NCBI GenBank assembly: GCA_017960605.1
Contig: JAGCYV010000048.1
Coordinates: 1 to 44,398, forward strand
DNA from: Bacteroidales bacterium
GTDB taxonomy: Bacteria > Bacteroidota > Bacteroidia > Bacteroidales > P3
Direction of reading: 5' to 3'
Length of the DNA stretch: 44,398 nucleotides
The first letter of the stretch is position 1. Each line of letters starts with the position of its first letter. The position numbers and the translations under genes were made by a program. The notes beneath the pieces were generated by a model. It saw only the letters and a list, made by a program, of their open reading frames with translations. It searched no databases and was not told the origin of the DNA. Positions 23,267 to 32,035 of the stretch are shown piece after piece.

Positions 23267-24355
23267 TTACAGGCGCTGACGGAGCTTCATGGCGGGGCGT
23301 TCGATGAGGTGATAAAGCACCAAAGTCCCCAACAAGGTGACCAACCAGAACAGGAGATAGGCAGCGACACCGTGCCGGGAGGCAAAGGCGGAGAGGTGGG
23401 TGTCTAACAGCTGCACGGCCAGGAGGTTGGTGAGGAACATGGAATAGGAGAGGAGGCTGACGGTGGTGGTGACGCCCGAGAGAGCGGGCGGTGCCTGCCG
23501 CCAGTGGTCCAACGCCGGAAGCATGAGGCTGAACGCCAACGGCCCCAGAGAGGGATAGAGCAGATTGACATAGTGTGAGCCCATCTCATATGGGATGGTG
23601 CACGCCGCCAGCAGAAGCACCCCGCCGGCCGCCAAACACCACCAACGGCAACGGTGCCAGAGGTCGGGAGCATAGCGGCAAAGACAGGCGGCCAAAACGC
23701 CGTAATAGATGCTGTCGGAGCGGGCGGCCACCGTCTTCCTGACCCATACGTCCCACCAGAAGTAATCCACCGCCTGATCGGCGACATGAATGCGGTAAAG
23801 CAACGAGGAAGCAATCACCATAAGGGCTGACAGGAGGGCGGCTTTCAGGCCCCCCCAGCGGCGGAACAGCAGTACCAACAGCGGGAAACAGAGGTAGAAC
23901 CACCACTGTACGGGCAACGACCACGACTCCCAGAAGAAATCGTAGAAGGGGGTGAAGAGGTTCTGTGTCAGCGTGGCAAAGCGCCACAAAGGCTTGGAGT
24001 CGAAGTTGCCCTCGATGACTCCCGTCGCCACCAGGGCGTAGTTGGCGGCCAAGAGCACCATGTAATTGGGCAGGATGCGCAACGCCGTGCGGAGATAGAG
24101 ACGGAAGGTGGAGCGGAGATATGCGCTACCCGCATGCTCGTCGGCGGCCCGCAATACCGTGCGTCCTATCAGGAAACCGCTCAGGACGAAGAAGATATCG
24201 ACCCCGTGGGGCAAAGGTGCCCCCACAATGAAATCGAAGGTTGTACCCGAGAGAAAATGGCGTCCGTGACCATGAACCACAAAGAAAATGGCCAACGCCC
24301 TCAGGAAATCCAACCCAAAGACTCTTGGCTTGCCGTCGGTGACAACTCCCAACAT
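23267..24355 (-). CDS. Membrane acyltransferase (acyltransferase-3 family)
   Basis: 362 aa with about ten hydrophobic segments. The N-terminus reads VFGLDFLRALAIFFVVHGHG, with the catalytic-type His in HGHGRH, then GVDIFFVLSGFLIGRT, both hallmarks of OafA/acyltransferase-3 proteins that move acyl groups (often acetyl) onto carbohydrates or lipids at the inner membrane. It starts 6 nt after the stop of the GNAT-like gene and is in line with serine palmitoyltransferase, so it may modify a sphingolipid or an associated envelope glycan; this is inferred from position. Confidence 0.88.
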   Translation of the reverse strand: MLGVVTDGKPRVFGLDFLRALAIFFVVHGHGRHFLSGTTFDFIVGAPLPHGVDIFFVLSGFLIGRTVLRAADEHAGSAYLRSTFRLYLRTALRILPNYMVLLAANYALVATGVIEGNFDSKPLWRFATLTQNLFTPFYDFFWESWSLPVQWWFYLCFPLLVLLFRRWGGLKAALLSALMVIASSLLYRIHVADQAVDYFWWDVWVRKTVAARSDSIYYGVLAACLCRYAPDLWHRCRWWCLAAGGVLLLAACTIPYEMGSHYVNLLYPSLGPLAFSLMLPALDHWRQAPPALSGVTTTVSLLSYSMFLTNLLAVQLLDTHLSAFASRHGVAAYLLFWLVTLLGTLVLYHLIERPAMKLRQRL

Positions 24356-24361
24356 AAAGGA

Positions 24362-25483
24362 TTAGAGCGGCTTGGCGAAGACGGCGCGCTGCATCAGGGG
24401 TTTGGTGTTGTACTGCGTCTCCCAGATCTTGACGGCCTCGTTGCCGATAATCTGGGGGTTGGTGTAGGCGGTATGCACACCGTGCTTGATGGCGGCTTCG
24501 TTCATGTCGCAATAGTAGATGCTGTGCACCCCGCGCTTCTGCCATTCGGGCAGCACGCCGTTGAGCAGCAGGTCGATGGTGTCGAAATGATGGAGGGCGT
24601 GCAGGATGTGATACCAGCCGAAGGGGAAGAGCTTGCCGTTGGCCTTCTTGTAAGCCTTGGTGAGATCGGGAATGGAGAGGCCGAAGCCCACCAGCTTGTC
24701 GTTCTCATCGACCACGAACTGCACGAAGTCCATATTGACAAAGGGGAAATACTCGTCGATATAGACACCGATTTCCTTCTCGCTCATGGGGACAAAGTCG
24801 TAGAGGTCCTTGAAGGAGTCGTTGATGGCGTGGAAGAACTGCCAGGCATAGGGAATCAGCTCTTTGCGGCGTTTCACCTTGACCAGTTTGAGGTGGTACT
24901 TCTCCATGATGAGCTTGTTGAGTCGGGCCACTTTGTCGGGCACGGGCTGGTTGGCCTGCATGGAGTACTGCTGCCAGCGGCATTTGATTTCGTATCCGGC
25001 GCGTTCGATGAAACGCACGTAGTATTCAGGATTGTAGAGGGTGGAGGTGTTCTGGCGGGCGTCGAAGTTATCAATAGCCCAGCACTCCTTGTCCATATCG
25101 GTGAAGCCGAAGGGGCCTTCGATCTCCGTCATCCCGTTGGCGCGGCCGTATTCCGCCACCTTGTCGAGCAGGGCAGTGAAGACGTCGTAGTCTTCGATAA
25201 AGTCGAACCAGCCGAAGCGGACGGCCTTCTTATTCCAATGCTCATTGACGGTGCGGTTGATGATGGCGGCCACGCGGCCCACCACCTTGCCGTCGCGATA
25301 GGCCAGATAGAGCTCGCGGGAGCAATGCTCCAACGAGGGGTTCTTCTTGGTGAGCAGGTTGATTTCGTCGAAATCCAGCGCCGGGATGTAGCTCGGCACC
25401 TCTTTGAACAACTTGTTGGGGAACGCGATGAACTTGCGCAGTTCGCTGCGTTTCTTTACGGTTTTAATAACAATATCAGCCAT
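24362..25483 (-). CDS. GNAT-like acyltransferase next to serine palmitoyltransferase
   Basis: 373 aa, no signal peptide. I recognise it as a Bacteroidota GNAT-like family rather than a characterised enzyme. The N-terminal half carries a GNAT-type segment (RELYLAYRDGKVVGRVAAIIN) and IEGPFGFTDMDKECWAIDNF. The C-terminal half has a second GNAT-like region (VDENDKLVGFGLSIPDL, then NEAAIKHGVHTAYTNPQI). It lies 26 nt downstream of spt in the same transcript. A role in N-acylation of the long-chain base (ceramide formation) is plausible, because bacterial ceramide synthases have been assigned to acyltransferase families of this kind, but nothing in the sequence proves the substrate. Confidence 0.75.
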   Translation of the reverse strand: MADIVIKTVKKRSELRKFIAFPNKLFKEVPSYIPALDFDEINLLTKKNPSLEHCSRELYLAYRDGKVVGRVAAIINRTVNEHWNKKAVRFGWFDFIEDYDVFTALLDKVAEYGRANGMTEIEGPFGFTDMDKECWAIDNFDARQNTSTLYNPEYYVRFIERAGYEIKCRWQQYSMQANQPVPDKVARLNKLIMEKYHLKLVKVKRRKELIPYAWQFFHAINDSFKDLYDFVPMSEKEIGVYIDEYFPFVNMDFVQFVVDENDKLVGFGLSIPDLTKAYKKANGKLFPFGWYHILHALHHFDTIDLLLNGVLPEWQKRGVHSIYYCDMNEAAIKHGVHTAYTNPQIIGNEAVKIWETQYNTKPLMQRAVFAKPL

Positions 25484-25509
25484 AAACTATTGTCTTAACA
25501 CCTTTTCTC

Positions 25510-26700
25510 CTAAAGGACTTCCAATTTCTTGAAGGCCTTGTAAATCTTCTCCACTCCGATGTCGATCTGCTCGTGGGTGTGGGTGGCCATGAGGGCGAAG
25601 CGGATGAGGGTCTCGTCGCTGGGGACAGCGGGCGAGATGACGGGAGTCACAAAGACGCCGTTGGCCAGCAGGTCGTGGGTGATGGTGAAGGTTTTGACGT
25701 TGTCGCGGATGAAGAGGGGGATGATGGGGGTGGAGGTATTGCCAATCTCGAATCCCAGGTCTTTGAAGGCCTTGAAGGCATAGCGTTGGTTGTCCCAGAG
25801 GGCTGCGTTACGTTCAGGCTCGGAGCGCATGATGTGCAGGGCTTCGAGCACGGAGGCGGTGCTGGCGGGAGTTATGGAGGCAGTGAAGATATAGGGGCGC
25901 ACCGAGTGCTTCATCCAGTTGATGGTGTCCTTGTCGGCGGCGATGAATCCGCCCACCGAAGCGAGGCTCTTGCTGAAGGTGCCCATCACGAGTTCCACGT
26001 CTTTCAGTTTGCCGAAGTGGTCGCAGGTGCCGCGTCCTTCGCGTCCAAAGACACCGAGACCGTGGGCTTCATCGACCATCAGCGTGGCACCGTACTTGTT
26101 GCAGATATCGACCATCTTATCGACATGTGCCACATCGCCTTCCATCGAGAAGACGCCGTCAGTGACCACCAGTTTGGAGGCTTCGACGGGCACTTTGGCG
26201 AGCACTCGCTCGAGGTCGGCCATATCGTTGTGTTTGTACTTCTGGGTGGTGGCGAAGGTGATGAGCTTGCCTTCCATGATGGAGGCGTGGACGCGCTCGT
26301 CATAGAAGAGGTAGTCGCCACGGGAGACCACGTTGGGAATCACGCCGCTGTTGGCCAGGAAACCGGCCGAGAAGAGCATCACACCATCCTTGCCCATGAA
26401 CTCGGCCAGCTCGTCCTGGAGCTGGATGTGGATGTCGAGCGTGCCGTTGAGGAACGGGGAACCGGCGCAACCGGTGCCGTATTTCTCGATGGCGCGCTTG
26501 GCGGCTTCCTTCAGACGAGGGTCGTTGGTGAGACCCAGATAGCTGTTCGAACCGAACATCAGGACAGGATGGTCATAGCCTGTGACATAGACCTCTGTGT
26601 TCTGCGGCGAGCAGATGGGAGTGAAGTAAGGATAAATACCCAGGGCTCTCATCTCCTGGGGGTAGGTGTATTGTGCTAACTTTTGCTGTAGCGGTTTCAT
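25510..26700 (-). CDS. spt: Serine palmitoyltransferase (alpha-oxoamine synthase)
   Basis: 396 aa from ATG 26700, the usual length; the longer frame to 26757 begins upstream of the promoter. PLP enzyme that condenses L-serine with an acyl-CoA to 3-ketosphinganine, the first step of sphingolipid synthesis. Visible: GSNSYLGL (about 50-57), stacking His138 (ERVHAS), DEAHGLGVFG (Asp210, His213) and PLP-lysine Lys244 in GTFSKSLASVGGF. 2-amino-3-ketobutyrate CoA ligase and 8-amino-7-oxononanoate synthase belong to the same fold family. The N-terminus (KPLQQKLAQYTYPQEMRALGIYPYF) and Bacteroidales context favour SPT. Confidence 0.88.
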   Translation of the reverse strand: MKPLQQKLAQYTYPQEMRALGIYPYFTPICSPQNTEVYVTGYDHPVLMFGSNSYLGLTNDPRLKEAAKRAIEKYGTGCAGSPFLNGTLDIHIQLQDELAEFMGKDGVMLFSAGFLANSGVIPNVVSRGDYLFYDERVHASIMEGKLITFATTQKYKHNDMADLERVLAKVPVEASKLVVTDGVFSMEGDVAHVDKMVDICNKYGATLMVDEAHGLGVFGREGRGTCDHFGKLKDVELVMGTFSKSLASVGGFIAADKDTINWMKHSVRPYIFTASITPASTASVLEALHIMRSEPERNAALWDNQRYAFKAFKDLGFEIGNTSTPIIPLFIRDNVKTFTITHDLLANGVFVTPVISPAVPSDETLIRFALMATHTHEQIDIGVEKIYKAFKKLEVL

Positions 26701-26723
26701 ATAATTTTTATTAAAAACAAGGT

Positions 26724-26733
26724 GCAAAGTAAC
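26724..26733 (-). promoter_or_regulatory. -7 box for the spt operon
   Basis: The minus strand reads GTTACTTTGC, one base from the TAnnTTTG consensus, about 24 nt upstream of ATG 26700. TTTG at 26755-26758 can serve as the -33 element. A CCGAA-TT-TTCGG palindrome (26743-26754) lies in the spacer. Confidence 0.55.
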
Positions 26734-26758
26734 AAAAAATTTCCGAATTTTCGGCAAA

Positions 26759-27508
26759 TTAAAATGTTAAAAGTGAATATATGTTCTCTGTCAAACTGCT
26801 TGCACCAATTCTAAATGTCTGATTATTAATATATCCGTCGCCCATTATTTTTTTTGCCAACTCGGCATAGGCGAGTGCCTCCTCGGGCTTGCGGATGCCT
26901 CCGGCGGCTTTGAAGCCGATAGTCTTTTTACAAATTTTAACGTAATTTTCTATTGTTTTTAACATTACTTCGGCCGCCTCGAGGGTGGAACCGACACCTA
27001 TCTTTCCCGTCGAGGTCTTGATGAAGTCGGCTCCGCCTTCGATGGCCAGTTCGGAAGCCTTGCGGATGAGGGCAGGGGAGGGGAGTTCTCCGGTTTCCAG
27101 AATGACTTTCAGCGTCTTGCCTCCGCAGGCCTCTTTCATTTGTGCCACTTCGTCGCGCACAGCATCGTATTCTCCCGCCAGCAACAAGCCCCGATTGATG
27201 ACGATATCCACCTCGTCGGCTCCGTCGTTCACCGCCTGCTTCACCTCTTCGACCCTGAGTTTCAACGGCAGCTGTCCATGGGGGAAAGCGCCAGCCACCG
27301 ACGCCACCTTGACGCCGCTGCCTTTCAAGTCGCCGGCAGCCGTACGCACCAAACTCGGATAGACGCACACCGCAGCGACGGTGAGAGAGGAGAGGTTCAT
27401 CTCCAAAGTCCTCCTACAGAACGCCTTCACCGACGAAACGTTGTCGGTTGCGTTGAGCGTCGTGTTGTCGATGCAGGAGAACACGCGTTTGGCAAACTCC
27501 CTGTCCAT
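26759..27508 (-). CDS. deoC: Deoxyribose-phosphate aldolase
   Basis: 249 aa class I aldolase. Cleaves 2-deoxyribose 5-phosphate to glyceraldehyde 3-phosphate and acetaldehyde in nucleoside catabolism. Catalytic residues are visible: Asp101 in EVDIVIN, Schiff-base Lys164 in DFIKTSTGK, and Lys200 in GFKAAGGI. The start overlaps the rpiB stop by one base (TGATG), so the two are coupled; both act on pentose phosphates. Confidence 0.96.
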   Translation of the reverse strand: MDREFAKRVFSCIDNTTLNATDNVSSVKAFCRRTLEMNLSSLTVAAVCVYPSLVRTAAGDLKGSGVKVASVAGAFPHGQLPLKLRVEEVKQAVNDGADEVDIVINRGLLLAGEYDAVRDEVAQMKEACGGKTLKVILETGELPSPALIRKASELAIEGGADFIKTSTGKIGVGSTLEAAEVMLKTIENYVKICKKTIGFKAAGGIRKPEEALAYAELAKKIMGDGYINNQTFRIGASSLTENIYSLLTF

Positions 27509-27948
27509 CAGAGCAGCTGGCTTATCTTCTCCACCCGGCGCTGATGGCGGCCTCCTTCGAAGTCGGTGTCGAGATACTCATCGACAATCTGCAAAGCGGT
27601 TTGCTCGCTGATGAAACGGGCGGGTATGGAGATGCAGTTGCAGTCGTTGTGCTGGCGACCCAGATGGGCAATCTCGGGCGTCCAGCAGAGGGCGCAACGC
27701 ACATGGGGATACTTGTTTACCGTCATCTGCACACCGTTACCGCTGCCGCAAATCACGATGCCGCGCTTGTACTCGCCTTTCTCGAGGGCCGAACCTACCT
27801 GATGGGCAAAGTCGGGATAGTCGCAGCTGTCGGTCGAGTGGGTGCCGAAGTCCTTGACCTCGAAACCACGCTGGCGAAGATGCTCAATCACTTTCAGTTT
27901 CAATTCATAACCCGCATGATCGCAGGCGATGGGGATGATTTCTTTCAT
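27508..27948 (-). CDS. rpiB: Ribose-5-phosphate isomerase B
   Basis: 146 aa, normal RpiB length. Interconverts ribulose 5-phosphate and ribose 5-phosphate. Motifs: CDHAG (residues 9-13), GTHSTDSCDYPDFA, catalytic-region Cys67 in VICGSGNG, and His100 in GRQHND. The frame stays open to 27978, but that start is a TTG inside the -7 box at 27975-27983, so ATG 27948 is used. Operon with deoC. Confidence 0.96.
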   Translation of the reverse strand: MKEIIPIACDHAGYELKLKVIEHLRQRGFEVKDFGTHSTDSCDYPDFAHQVGSALEKGEYKRGIVICGSGNGVQMTVNKYPHVRCALCWTPEIAHLGRQHNDCNCISIPARFISEQTALQIVDEYLDTDFEGGRHQRRVEKISQLL

Positions 27949-27974
27949 AAATGAGGGGTTATTATTTTCCAACT

Positions 27975-27983
27975 GCAAAGATA
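27975..27983 (-). promoter_or_regulatory. -7 box for rpiB-deoC
   Basis: The minus strand reads TATCTTTGC, matching TAnnTTTG, 26 nt upstream of ATG 27948. Confidence 0.75.
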
Positions 27984-28375
27984 CAATAAAAATAAAAAAC
28001 GGTGGGCTTTTGTTATCAACAGATGGGGGTTAAAGGCGTTGTTAAATGTTGTCAATAGCCGTGTTGATAATATTCCATTGTTGAAAACACATCGTTTTCA
28101 GCATCGCTTTCAACAAAAACTTGAGTCCGTAACTTCACTTTTCAGCTATTCACTTTTGCCTGTTTGAACTGTTGCTGACATCTTGTTAAAAACCTTGGAA
28201 AATATTTCAGCATGAAGGGGTTCCGATGTTAAATCCCTTGTTAATTGCTGTTGATAGATTTTCTCCTCCGTCTTGCTATTACAGGGTTTTCAACCAAATT
28301 AACAGCCATAAATAAAACAAAAAGAATAAAGAAAATCAAGAAAAAGTAAATTTTTAGATGTTGATTTCATGGTTT

Positions 28376-28430
28376 ACTTGAATCATACTTGAGTCATACT
28401 TGTATCATACTTGAGTAAAACCTGAACCAA
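28376..28430. repeat. 11-bp-period array (ACTTGA core), five units
   Basis: ACTTGA, ACTTGA, ACTTGT, ACTTGA and ACCTGA occur at 28376, 28387, 28398, 28409 and 28420, an exact 11-bp step. The first three units continue with a TCAT-containing spacer. The array ends 33 bp before the -7 box of the downstream gene. Confidence 0.8.
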
Positions 28431-28463
28431 AAAATAAATTTGACGTTATAAAAATTTTTTTTG

Positions 28464-28472
28464 TATTTTTGC
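28464..28472 (+). promoter_or_regulatory. -7 box for the 28502-31049 genes
   Basis: TATTTTTGC matches TAnnTTTG, 29 nt upstream of ATG 28502. Confidence 0.75.
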
Positions 28473-28501
28473 ATTTTCAACTCATTATTAAAAACTGAAC
28501 G

Positions 28502-28945
28502 ATGAAAAAATTATTGTTGTTAAGTTCCCTGTTGCTGCTCGGCTTTTCGGCTCTGCAGGCGCAGGTGAGCGTGAAAATCAATGGAAGCCAGACTTTTGTG
28601 CTGAACGAAAGCAACGGCATCTATTTTCATAATGACAGCTTGACCATCGACGGCGAAACCTTTGCCCTCGATGATATTCAGGTGATTACGCTGCAGGCGA
28701 CCAACAGTATCGCCGACATCGAGGAGGAAAGTCTTGCGTTGATGCCCAACCCCGTGCAAGAGGTTCTCACCCTTCGCGGCATCGGCAACGAGCCCCAGAC
28801 GGTGACCCTTTACAGCACCGCCGGAGTGAAGTTGATGGAGCAGAAGGCATCCGACGGAACAGTTATCAACATCGGCCATTTGCCGGAAGGGGTGTATATC
28901 CTGCGTTGCGGCAACCGTGCGGCCAAAGTAGTCAAACAAATGTAA
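28502..28945 (+). CDS. Small secreted protein with T9SS type-A sorting domain
   Basis: 147 aa. The signal peptide ends ALQAQ (residue 21). A short 50-residue beta segment (VSVKINGSQTFVLNESNGIYFHNDSLTIDG) is followed by a type-A T9SS domain from about residue 78 (LMPNPVQEVLTLRG, then LPEGVYILRCG and AAKVVKQM). The passenger is so short that it may be a surface-delivered accessory of the carbohydrate-binding protein starting 13 nt downstream. The ATG is 29 nt after the -7 box. Confidence 0.8.
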   Translation: MKKLLLLSSLLLLGFSALQAQVSVKINGSQTFVLNESNGIYFHNDSLTIDGETFALDDIQVITLQATNSIADIEEESLALMPNPVQEVLTLRGIGNEPQTVTLYSTAGVKLMEQKASDGTVINIGHLPEGVYILRCGNRAAKVVKQM

Positions 28946-28958
28946 GGAGGAGAGAGAG

Positions 28959-31049
28959 ATGAAAAGAATCAAGCAGATAGGAATTTTGATAGCCCTCCTT
29001 GCGGTCAGCCTGATGGGAAAGGCTCAGGAGGAGACGCGTGTGATGCAGGCCCACTTTGCCGGAAATGTGGTTTTTCAGACGCCCACCAGCGGCATCGACA
29101 GCATCAAAGGCAACAGTCAAGGATATGTGACGGTTTATTACAGCGACGCCACCTGGAGCCGCTCGGCCAATCAGATTGACAGCCTCACCTTCGCGTGGGT
29201 GGCTGACGGCGACACCACCATCATCGTGGATTCGCTGGCCGTCGATACCACCTCGATGATCAGCATTGTGTGGAACGGGAGCAATGTGACGGTGACCAAC
29301 CCCTATGCCAGCAACGGCATCACGATTACCACCGACGGCGGCCATGTGACTGTGAAATCGACCACCACCACGCTGGAGAACGTAGTGTATAACCTCAGCG
29401 GCATCAGCAGCGACGGCTGGCTGCTGTTCAACAAGCTCAGCACTCCCGTCATCCTGCGTCTCGACGGTGTGCAGCTCACCTCCCACGGTGTAGCCGCCAT
29501 CAATATCGACAAGAACCAAAACGCGGTGCTGCACTTAGTGAGTGGCACGGAGAACGTCTTTGCCGATGCCGACAGCAATGCGGACAAGGCTGTCGTTTAT
29601 GGCAAGGGCAGTTTGGTTGTACAAGGATCGGGCAGTATGAGCATCACCTCGTCCTACGTCAACGGCCTGCAGGGCAAACGCGGTGTGGTCGTCAATAACG
29701 GTGCCACCGAAATCAGCGTCACTTCCGACACCAAGAAGGGTATCAAGAGCGATATGGACTTCGTGATGAACGGCGGCAGCTTGAATATCGTCGCATCGGG
29801 CAGCGTGGAGGTCAGCACCGATACCGCTTCTGACACCGGATACGACTTCTCCTACTGCACCGGCATCAAGACCGGCGATGCGGACGAAGGTACCGAAGGG
29901 AACATTATTATCAACGGCGGAGACCTCACCGTCACCTGTCCCGCTTCCAATGCCGGCGGCCGTTGCCTGTCGAGCGACTACGACGTGGTCTTTAACGGCG
30001 GCCACACCCTGCTCACCACCGCCGGCACCGGTATGGCTGTAGGCGGCACAGGCACCAGCGCGGTGGACGGCTACGCCAGCACCTGCATCAGCACCGACCG
30101 CGACATCATCATCAACGGCGGCCATATCGATGCACGCAGTACCGGCAAGGGCGGACGCGGATTGAAGGCCGACGGCCGACTCGTCGTGGGTACGGTGGGT
30201 GCCGATGACGAACTGATTTATCTCTATGTACAAACCAGCGGAGCCCCCATCAATGCTGTCAGCGGCGGTGGCGGCGGTCCTTGGGGCGGAGGAAGCTCAA
30301 CCGACTATTTCAAAGGTCTGCCCAAGTGCATCAAGATAGAGGGCAATATCTACTTCAACAGCGGCCATGTGGGTGCCTACTGCGCCCAAACCAGTGGCGA
30401 CCCCAACGGTGAGGCCATTGAGAGCAAGGACAGCCTGTTTGTGAACGGCGGAGTCATCGAGGCCAACGCCTATGACGACGCCCTCAACGCCGCCAGCTAC
30501 CTTGAAATCAACGGCGGCAAGTTGTGGTGCTATTCGCGTGGCAACGACGCTGTCGATTGCAACGGCAACACCAATATCCACGGCGGTCTCATCATCGTCA
30601 AAGGACAGGAGGTGGGTCTCGATGCCGCTACCGATGCCGGTGGCCACTTTTTCATCGACGGCGGTATCATCATCTCGCTGGCGGGCAATATGGGCGCTTG
30701 GGACAGGCCCAACGTCATGGGTTCGCAGAAATACCTGCAAATTAACAACAACGCCTCCAACGGCCTCACGGTGAAGAACAGCGCAGGCGACGTGATGCTG
30801 ATGTTCAAGAGCACCACGCCCAGCGGCAACGGTTTCATCGAGAACTATACCGACCCGGGTGCCAAACCTCCTCCGGGACCTGGCGGTGGCGGCAGCAACG
30901 GAATGGTGTTCTCCTGCCCGGAACTGACCAGCGGCACTTACCAGTACTGGACCTCCTCAACCTTCAACGGAGGCACCAGCTGGCACGGTTTCTATATCGG
31001 CGCCACTTCCACCACCTCGGGCAATTCGCAAAACGCCACCGCCCAATAA
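28959..31049 (+). CDS. Carbohydrate-binding beta-helix protein (Cthe_2159-like)
   Basis: 696 aa. Signal peptide MKRIKQIGILIALLAVSLMGKAQ. After an N-terminal segment (GIDSIKGNSQGYVTVYYSDATWSRSANQIDSLTF) comes a long right-handed beta-helix with recurring NGG turns (VMNGGSLNIVASGSVEVSTD, IINGGDLTVTC, IINGGHIDARSTGKGGRG, LEINGGKLWCYSRG, FIDGGIIISL). This fits the carbohydrate-binding Cthe_2159/DUF4353 type, relatives of which bind acidic plant polysaccharides with calcium. The end is Gly/Ser/Thr-rich and carries no T9SS tail, unlike the small protein encoded just upstream. AGGAGG lies 9 nt before the ATG. The glycan target is not known. Confidence 0.85.
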   Translation: MKRIKQIGILIALLAVSLMGKAQEETRVMQAHFAGNVVFQTPTSGIDSIKGNSQGYVTVYYSDATWSRSANQIDSLTFAWVADGDTTIIVDSLAVDTTSMISIVWNGSNVTVTNPYASNGITITTDGGHVTVKSTTTTLENVVYNLSGISSDGWLLFNKLSTPVILRLDGVQLTSHGVAAINIDKNQNAVLHLVSGTENVFADADSNADKAVVYGKGSLVVQGSGSMSITSSYVNGLQGKRGVVVNNGATEISVTSDTKKGIKSDMDFVMNGGSLNIVASGSVEVSTDTASDTGYDFSYCTGIKTGDADEGTEGNIIINGGDLTVTCPASNAGGRCLSSDYDVVFNGGHTLLTTAGTGMAVGGTGTSAVDGYASTCISTDRDIIINGGHIDARSTGKGGRGLKADGRLVVGTVGADDELIYLYVQTSGAPINAVSGGGGGPWGGGSSTDYFKGLPKCIKIEGNIYFNSGHVGAYCAQTSGDPNGEAIESKDSLFVNGGVIEANAYDDALNAASYLEINGGKLWCYSRGNDAVDCNGNTNIHGGLIIVKGQEVGLDAATDAGGHFFIDGGIIISLAGNMGAWDRPNVMGSQKYLQINNNASNGLTVKNSAGDVMLMFKSTTPSGNGFIENYTDPGAKPPPGPGGGGSNGMVFSCPELTSGTYQYWTSSTFNGGTSWHGFYIGATSTTSGNSQNATAQ

Positions 31050-31080
31050 CAAACCAAATCAAACCAACGTTGAAAAGACA

Positions 31081-32028
31081 ATGACCAACGAGCAATTGAA
31101 GCAGGAAATCCTGCGACTGAAGAAAGAGAAGAACGCCGTCATCCTGGGGCACTACTACCAGCGGCACGAGATACAGGAACTTTCCGACTATGTGGGCGAC
31201 AGCCTCGCATTGGCGCAGAAAGCCCAGGAGGCTACCGCAGACATCATCGTCTTCTGCGGTGTGCACTTCATGGCTGAGACGGCCAAAATCCTCAATCCAA
31301 AGCGGAAAGTGCTGCTGCCCGATATGGAAGCTTCCTGCTCGTTGGCCGAGAGCTGCAAAGCCGATGAATTCGCCGCCTTCAAGGCTCAGCATCCCGACCA
31401 CATGGTCATCAGTTATGTCAATTGCTCGGCCGAAATCAAGGCCCTCAGCGACCTGATCTGCACCAGCGGCAACGCCGAGAAACTGGTGCGCTCGCTGCCC
31501 GAGGAGCAGAAGATTATCTTCGCCCCCGACAAGAATTTGGGTGGCTACATCAATCAGGTGACCGGCCGGCAGATGGTGCTGTGGAACGGTGTCTGCACGG
31601 TGCACGACGCCATGCAGGCAGAGGCGGTGTTGCAGCTGAAAGCGGAGCATCCCAATGCCCCCGTCATCGCTCATCCCGAGTGCAACCCCGCGTTACTGAA
31701 GGTGGCCGACTTTGTGGGCAGCACGAAGGCGATGCTTAACTACATCAAGGCATCCGACGCCAAGAAGTTCATCGTGGCCACCGAGACGGGCATCCTCTAC
31801 GAGATGAAACGGGAGAACCCCGACAAGGAATTCGTCACATTGAGAGATAACAAGAGTTGTGCCTGTGACGACTGCGCCTACATGAAACTCAACACGCTGG
31901 AGAAGCTTTACAAATGCCTGCGTGACGAGCAGCCCGAGATACTGATGTCGGACGAGATGATAGAGGCCGCCAAACGTCCTATCGTGCGGATGCTCGACAT
32001 GTCGAAACAGCTGGGGATAATCAAATAA
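31081..32028 (+). CDS. nadA: Quinolinate synthase
   Basis: 315 aa. [4Fe-4S] enzyme that condenses iminoaspartate with dihydroxyacetone phosphate to quinolinate in de novo NAD synthesis. Visible: ILGHYYQRHEIQELSDYVGDSL near the N-terminus, cluster-ligand candidates Cys86 (EASCSLA), Cys172 (NGVCTVH) and Cys260/Cys262/Cys265 (SCACDDC), and the TETGILYEM segment. nadB and nadC are not in the window. It follows the carbohydrate-binding gene after 31 nt without a visible promoter box. A strong terminator lies 30-60 nt after its stop, inside the convergent gene. Confidence 0.96.
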   Translation: MTNEQLKQEILRLKKEKNAVILGHYYQRHEIQELSDYVGDSLALAQKAQEATADIIVFCGVHFMAETAKILNPKRKVLLPDMEASCSLAESCKADEFAAFKAQHPDHMVISYVNCSAEIKALSDLICTSGNAEKLVRSLPEEQKIIFAPDKNLGGYINQVTGRQMVLWNGVCTVHDAMQAEAVLQLKAEHPNAPVIAHPECNPALLKVADFVGSTKAMLNYIKASDAKKFIVATETGILYEMKRENPDKEFVTLRDNKSCACDDCAYMKLNTLEKLYKCLRDEQPEILMSDEMIEAAKRPIVRMLDMSKQLGIIK

Positions 32029-32035
32029 AAGAGGG

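Larger units (their letters stand above)
27984..28501. other. AT-rich divergent intergenic region with DnaA-box-like 9-mers
   Basis: No open frame is convincing. TTATCAACA occurs at 28013-28021 and inverted at 28062-28070, with a near match inverted at 28249-28257; each differs by one or two bases from the DnaA box TTATnCACA. Nested hairpins TGAAAAC/GTTTTCA (28082-28100) and GTTGAAA/TTTCAAC (28080-28114) follow. An A-rich stretch (about 28303-28360), an 11-bp array (28376-28430) and the promoter of the 28502 gene complete it. Confidence 0.55.

Noticed and set aside
24134-25498. 454-codon plus-strand frame antisense to the GNAT-like gene
   Set aside because: It is the mirror of a well supported minus-strand gene with a conserved context. 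Composition is that of an antisense shadow.
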